A stretch of 8,415 nt of DNA. Source: Candidatus Scatomorpha stercoravium. GTDB lineage: Bacteria > Bacillota > Clostridia > Oscillospirales > Oscillospiraceae. The stretch lies in the NCBI GenBank assembly GCA_018716005.1, contig DVKN01000197.1, forward strand, positions 1-8,415, read 5' to 3'. This document shows, one piece after another, positions 5,110 to 8,415 of the stretch; the first letter of the stretch is position 1, and each line of letters starts with the position of its first letter. A program made the position numbers and the translations under genes. Below the pieces are notes generated by a model. The model did not search any database. It saw nothing but the letters and a program-made list of their open reading frames with translations, and had not been told where the DNA came from.

Positions 5110-5156
5110 GAGCGGGGAGGGGGCGTTATTTCAAAAGTTGAAACAATGCATAAATT

Positions 5157-5168
5157 TTTTGGCCAAAA
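5157..5168. promoter_or_regulatory. Candidate operator palindrome between divergent promoters
   Basis: TTTTGGCCAAAA is a perfect 12-bp palindrome between the -35 boxes of the two divergent promoters. A related TTTTGGCAA lies at 5209-5217, at the end of the plus-strand -10 box. The surrounding intergenic stretch is markedly AT-rich (43 G/C in 126 bases at 5131-5256 by my count) against a GC-rich background. A shared regulator binding here could coordinate the metal-handling and dehydratase operons. The regulator is not identified. Confidence 0.4.
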
Positions 5169-5180
5169 CACGTTTTTATC

Positions 5181-5209
5181 TTGTAAAATGACGCAAAGTA
5201 TGCTAACAT
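5181..5209 (+). promoter_or_regulatory. Candidate promoter of the CooC-like/dehydratase operon
   Basis: TTGTAA (5181-5186) and TAACAT (5204-5209) are 17 nt apart, about 48 nt before the CooC-like start. The match is moderate. TTGGCC (5159-5164) with TGTAAA (5182-5187) is another possible pair and would overlap the palindrome. Confidence 0.45.
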
Positions 5210-5256
5210 TTTGGCAAGCGTTCAGATACCCTGTTCAATAAAAGGGGGACTGATTT

Positions 5257-6024
5257 ATGAGTGATACCCGGGCCAAAATCATCGCGCTCGCAGGCAAGGG
5301 CGGGGTAGGGAAGACCTCGCTGGCCGCGACCATAGTGCGCGTGCTGACGGAGGACCGGCCGGGCTGCAAGGTACTGGCCATAGACGCCGACCCCGCTGTG
5401 GGCCTCTCGACGGCCCTCGGCGTCAAGGTTACGAGCACCCTGGACGACATACGCCGCGCCGTGGTCAAGAGCGCCGAGGACGGACGCCCGCGCGAGGCCA
5501 TAGAGATGCTCAACGAATCCCGCTTTCGCATCTTCGACTCCATGGTCGAGACGAAGGGCTTCTCCTTCCTCGCCATAGGCCGGCCGGAGAACGAGGGCTG
5601 CTTCTGCTCGGTGAACGCCTACCTGAAGGAGGTCGTCAGCATGCTGGCGAACGACTTCGACTACGTCGTCATAGACGGCGAGGCGGGCGTGGAGCAGATA
5701 CAGCGCCGCGTCATGGAGCGCGTGAGCCATCTCATCCTGATAAGCGACCAGAGCCGGAAGGGCACGCACGTGGCCGAGACAATCAAGCAGGTGGCGGACG
5801 AGCTCGTCATGTACGACCGCGTCGGCGCCATAATAAACCGCGTGACGAACCCCGAGCTCAACGAGTTCATCAAGGTCGAGGGCGTGGAGATACTCGCCTT
5901 CATCCCGGCGGACAGCGAACAGGCCGCCAACGACATACAGGGCAGGACGGTATTCGAGCTGCCCGAAGAGAGCAAAGTACTTTTCGGAGTGAGGGAAGCG
6001 CTCCGTAAGATAGAGATTCTTTAA
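5257..6024 (+). CDS. CooC-like nickel-insertion/maturation ATPase (MinD/SIMIBI family)
   Basis: The 255-aa protein has a deviant Walker A motif GKGGVGKTS (residues 13-21), the switch I region AIDADPAVGLSTALG (41-55), a CxC motif in IGRPENEGCFCSVN (Cys115, Cys117), and a Walker B-like FDYVVIDGEAGVEQ (134-147) followed by LISDQSRKG. This order is that of CooC/AcsF proteins, ATPases whose CxC cysteines bind nickel or zinc at the dimer interface and which help insert nickel into CO dehydrogenase/acetyl-CoA synthase. The GEAG where CooC-type proteins carry a Walker B Asp-x-x-Gly region is consistent. ATG is preceded by AAAGGGGG. It is first in an operon with two dehydratase-superfamily genes (15-nt gap), so its client may be that pair and not a CODH. 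The client is inferred. Confidence 0.85.
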   Translation: MSDTRAKIIALAGKGGVGKTSLAATIVRVLTEDRPGCKVLAIDADPAVGLSTALGVKVTSTLDDIRRAVVKSAEDGRPREAIEMLNESRFRIFDSMVETKGFSFLAIGRPENEGCFCSVNAYLKEVVSMLANDFDYVVIDGEAGVEQIQRRVMERVSHLILISDQSRKGTHVAETIKQVADELVMYDRVGAIINRVTNPELNEFIKVEGVEILAFIPADSEQAANDIQGRTVFELPEESKVLFGVREALRKIEIL

Positions 6025-6039
6025 GAGAGGTGTGAACAT

Positions 6040-7236
6040 TTGAAGGACTTAAAGCACTTAATCTACTTTGAGAACCTCCTCGACAACGCCAACAACGAGC
6101 TGGTACGCAAGGCGCAGGAGGAGGGGATGCTCGCTCTGGGCTACACCTGCTACCATATGCCCGAGGTGCTGCTCAATGTTGACAACTGCTTCTCGGTGCG
6201 TATGCGCGCGCCGAACACGGGGAGCATCGACGTGGCCTCGTACTACATGTCGAACTACACCTGCGAGTACTGCCGCGCCCTGCTCGAGCGCGCCATCGAG
6301 GGCGGCTACAACTTCCTCGACGGCCTGTGCGGCGTGGACGCCTGCGCGCAGATGAACCGCTGCATGGAGAACATCGAGCTTCTCAAGTGCGTGGAAAAGC
6401 CGAACTTCTTCGTCACCCACGCGGACATCCCCTACAAGTACACCGACTACACCCTCGACCACTACGTCGTGCAGATGCAGAACCGCGTCCTCAACACCAT
6501 GCACGAGAAGCTGGGCGTGGACGTCTCCGACGAGGCCCTCCGCGAGGCCGTCGCGAGGCACAACGAGGTATGTCGCGTGATGACCGAGATAAGCGAGCTC
6601 CGCAAACTCGATAATCCCCCCATCACCGGCTACGAGTTCCACATCATCAACATGGTCTCCTATTGCTGCCCGCAGAAGCTTATCCTGCCCTACCTGCAGG
6701 AGACGCTCGAGGAGATCAAGGCCCGCGAGCCCGACCCCAAGCCCTGGTACCGCTGCCGCGTCGGCATTGTCGGCAGCGAGGTCGACGACCCCAACCTCAC
6801 CCGTATGCTCGAGGAGGCCGGCGCCTTCATCTGCTTCGACCGCTTCTGCTTCGGTATGTTCCCCGGCCGCGAGGCCATAGAGCTCAACGACGAGGAACCC
6901 GCGCTCAGGCAGATTTGCCGCCACTATCTCATCACAAGCGAGTGCCCGCGCTTCATGAGCAATGAGAAGATAGAGCAGCGCCGCGTCACCGCCGACAGGC
7001 TCGCCCGGGAGTACAACGCCGACGGCATCATCTACGAGAACGTCAAGTTCTGCGACTTCTGGGGCTTCGAGCGCGCGCTGGCCAGCCACATACAGTTCGA
7101 GGAATACGGCCACCCCGTGCTCACCATAGACCGCCCGTACAACGCCAAGACTTCGGGCCAGCTCCGCACCCGCTTCCAGGCCTTCGTGGAATCTCTGGAA
7201 ATCAAACGTATCCAGCAGGGCAAGGAGGTCAAGTAA
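6040..7236 (+). CDS. 2-hydroxyacyl-CoA dehydratase-superfamily protein (HgdB/BcrBC-like), Cys-rich
   Basis: The 398-aa product has the two-lobed plan of 2-hydroxyglutaryl-CoA dehydratase/benzoyl-CoA reductase subunits and double-cubane proteins. The first lobe has GYTCYHMPEVLL (Cys37 as first expected cluster ligand) and GVDACAQMNRCMENIELLKC (about 98-117, Cys102). The second lobe, from WYRCRVGIVGSEVDDPNLTRMLEEAG (about 237-261), ends with ADGIIYENVKFCDFWGFE (Cys338) and HPVLTIDRPY, the family's third-ligand region. The protein has 17 cysteines, more than the three needed for one [4Fe-4S] cluster. Family members use electrons from an ATP-driven activator to dehydrate or reduce substrates; the substrate here is unknown. 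Start is TTG at 6040 after AAGAGAGG; no ATG or GTG is in frame nearby. The next gene abuts its stop. Confidence 0.83.
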   Translation: MKDLKHLIYFENLLDNANNELVRKAQEEGMLALGYTCYHMPEVLLNVDNCFSVRMRAPNTGSIDVASYYMSNYTCEYCRALLERAIEGGYNFLDGLCGVDACAQMNRCMENIELLKCVEKPNFFVTHADIPYKYTDYTLDHYVVQMQNRVLNTMHEKLGVDVSDEALREAVARHNEVCRVMTEISELRKLDNPPITGYEFHIINMVSYCCPQKLILPYLQETLEEIKAREPDPKPWYRCRVGIVGSEVDDPNLTRMLEEAGAFICFDRFCFGMFPGREAIELNDEEPALRQICRHYLITSECPRFMSNEKIEQRRVTADRLAREYNADGIIYENVKFCDFWGFERALASHIQFEEYGHPVLTIDRPYNAKTSGQLRTRFQAFVESLEIKRIQQGKEVK

Positions 7237-8415
7237 ATGCTCAAGAATAACATCAAATGGCTCAAAAAGAACCTGCCCGGCGACCTCAAGATATGGAAGG
7301 AACTGATTTCCGAGGTCGACTGGAAGGGCTTCGCCAAGAAGCAGAAGAACAAGCTCGAGCTGGATAAGCAGCGCGTAAAGGAGGAGTTCTCCGACTTCAT
7401 GGGCCTCTCCGCCAAGGAGAAGTGGGACCGCGTCGTCAACGGCGAACGCCAGCTCGGCCGCCTCTACCAGAAGGGCGCCGTCGCCTTCACCCGCCGCGAG
7501 TGGAAGGGCGTCGAGAGCACCGCACGCGACTTCCAGAACTGGCTCGTCATATGGCGCGACATGATTAAGATGGTCATGCGCGACCCCGTGAGCATCATGC
7601 TCGGCCTCTTCGAGTACCGCTGGTTCAGCTCCTACCTGGCCTGCCCGGCCTTCTTCGACCGCAACACGCTGGGCTTCCGCGGCCGCGCGGTCACGATGAA
7701 CCGCCTGCTCATGGCCGACGTCTACCGCTACACCGAGGACTGCGTCGCGAACCTCCTCATGGCCGACGAGCGCATCGGCGGCAACCAGAAGATAAACAGC
7801 AAGATGCTGCTCTTCGACGAGATGACGATGGCCCAGATGATGGCCGGCTTCCCGGGGCTCGTAGGCGTGCCCTGGCAGCTTATCCCCGTCTTCCTCGTCA
7901 GCGAGCTCGACCAGCTCATCTGCATCCCCTACATCGACGCCGTCGAGAGCTACGGCCTTCCGGCGGACACCTGCCCCGTGCCCACGAGCGAATGCGGCTG
8001 CGCCGTCGTCGACGCCCTGCCGCACTGCGGCCTCGGCTTTATCTCCACCTCCACCCCCTGCGACGGCTCCGACATGGCCACCAGCTTCCAGGAGCGCCGC
8101 ATACAGAAGCTCGGCATGCCGACCTACCCGCTCACGCTCCCCGTCCGCTACGACGACGAGGACACCGTCGAGTGCGGCGCCCAGGATATGTGGCACTGCA
8201 TAAAGTGGGTCGAGGACCTCACCGGCGAGAAGTGGGATTGGGATCACTATTTCGAGGTCATACGCCGCTTCAACGAGCAGACCAAGATGGAGATGGAGAA
8301 GTGGGAGATGAACTCCACTCCGTATCCGCAGCTTATCGGCCCGTGCTATGAGCTCTTCCGCAAGTGGAACTACGAGATGGACGGCGGCATAAACCCGAAC
8401 GTCATGAAGACCTTC
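7237..8415 (+). CDS. Second 2-hydroxyacyl-CoA dehydratase-superfamily protein, partial (runs off window)
   Basis: An open frame of 393 codons continues past the end of the window. The N-terminal part (about residues 1-130) is basic, rich in Lys and Trp, and helical in character, with no Cys. The region from about 136 is family-like: ACPAFFDRNTLGFRGR, LLFDEMTMAQMMAGFPGLVGVP, DTCPVPTSECGCAVVDALPHCG (Cys246, 253, 255, 264) and STSTPCDGSDM (Cys275), matching the 'CD' segment of HgdA/HgdB-type lobes. The start ATG touches the previous stop (TAAATG), with AAGGAGG eight bases before it, so the two proteins are made in step and probably form a heterodimer. The missing 3' end may hold the remaining cluster ligand. 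Superfamily placement is good; substrate unknown. Confidence 0.75.
   Translation, partial: MLKNNIKWLKKNLPGDLKIWKELISEVDWKGFAKKQKNKLELDKQRVKEEFSDFMGLSAKEKWDRVVNGERQLGRLYQKGAVAFTRREWKGVESTARDFQNWLVIWRDMIKMVMRDPVSIMLGLFEYRWFSSYLACPAFFDRNTLGFRGRAVTMNRLLMADVYRYTEDCVANLLMADERIGGNQKINSKMLLFDEMTMAQMMAGFPGLVGVPWQLIPVFLVSELDQLICIPYIDAVESYGLPADTCPVPTSECGCAVVDALPHCGLGFISTSTPCDGSDMATSFQERRIQKLGMPTYPLTLPVRYDDEDTVECGAQDMWHCIKWVEDLTGEKWDWDHYFEVIRRFNEQTKMEMEKWEMNSTPYPQLIGPCYELFRKWNYEMDGGINPNVMKTF

Noticed and set aside
4588..5241. Plus-strand open frame antisense to the CooT-like and His-rich genes
   Set aside because: It covers the divergent promoter region and is antisense to two genes with good ribosome binding sites and recognisable features.
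5203..6039. Minus-strand open frame antisense to the CooC-like gene
   Set aside because: The plus strand encodes intact Walker A, CxC and Walker B motifs; the antisense product has no family features.
6058..8247. Very long minus-strand open frame (729 codons) antisense to the dehydratase pair
   Set aside because: It arises from strongly G/C-ending codons of the plus-strand genes. Its translation is a low-complexity Val/Ala/Glu/Leu/Asp mix, it has no ribosome binding site, and the plus-strand frames have recognisable families.
1..8415. tRNA, rRNA, CRISPR array, insertion sequence or prophage
   Set aside because: I saw no regularly spaced repeats, transposase motifs, terminal inverted repeats or RNA-gene signatures on either strand.

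Overview
The window is a GC-rich, densely packed bacterial chromosome segment. It carries core housekeeping genes (ribosomal proteins S6 and S18, SSB), queuosine salvage genes, and enzymes of the oxygen-sensitive 2-hydroxyacyl-CoA dehydratase superfamily. Strong Shine-Dalgarno sequences, sigma-A-type promoters, the rpsF-ssb-rpsR order, a QueT transporter with a structured leader, and CooT/CooC-like proteins all suggest an anaerobic, high-GC member of the Clostridia (Oscillospirales/Christensenellales-like). This placement is an inference; nothing in the window fixes the taxon.

Layout. (1) 1-94: two GC-rich hairpins and no gene. (2) 95-726, minus strand: a RelB/DinJ-type antitoxin and a RelE/ParE-type toxin overlapping by 4 nt, with their own promoter and a small palindrome inside it. 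(3) 827-2080, plus strand: rpsF-ssb-rpsR behind a near-consensus promoter and a hairpin-rich leader, closed by a bidirectional terminator shared with the convergent gene. (4) 2126-2614, minus strand: a dCMP/cytidine deaminase-family enzyme whose promoter abuts the start of queH. (5) 2665-3860, plus strand: queH and queT, separated by a structured 86-nt leader that looks like a translational (preQ1-type) riboswitch. (6) 3876-3914: a bidirectional terminator. (7) 3923-5058, minus strand: an operon for a histidine-rich small protein, a CooT-like nickel-binding protein and a two-TM YcxB-like protein. (8) 5059-5256: an AT-rich divergent control region with a 12-bp perfect palindrome. (9) 5257 to window end, plus strand: a CooC-like ATPase followed by two tightly coupled 2-hydroxyacyl-CoA dehydratase-superfamily proteins, the second running off the window.

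How the genes may work together. queH (final step of queuosine synthesis) and queT (precursor uptake) form a salvage unit. The most interesting part is 3923-8415. In carbon monoxide dehydrogenase systems, CooC, CooT and CooJ (a His-rich protein) handle nickel and mature the enzyme. Here CooC-like, CooT-like and His-rich proteins sit around a shared divergent promoter next to a pair of iron-sulfur dehydratase/reductase-type proteins, with no CODH visible. This may be an uncharacterised metalloenzyme with its own metallochaperone set, related to ATP-dependent dehydratases or double-cubane reductases. The function is a hypothesis; the gene families are what the sequence supports.
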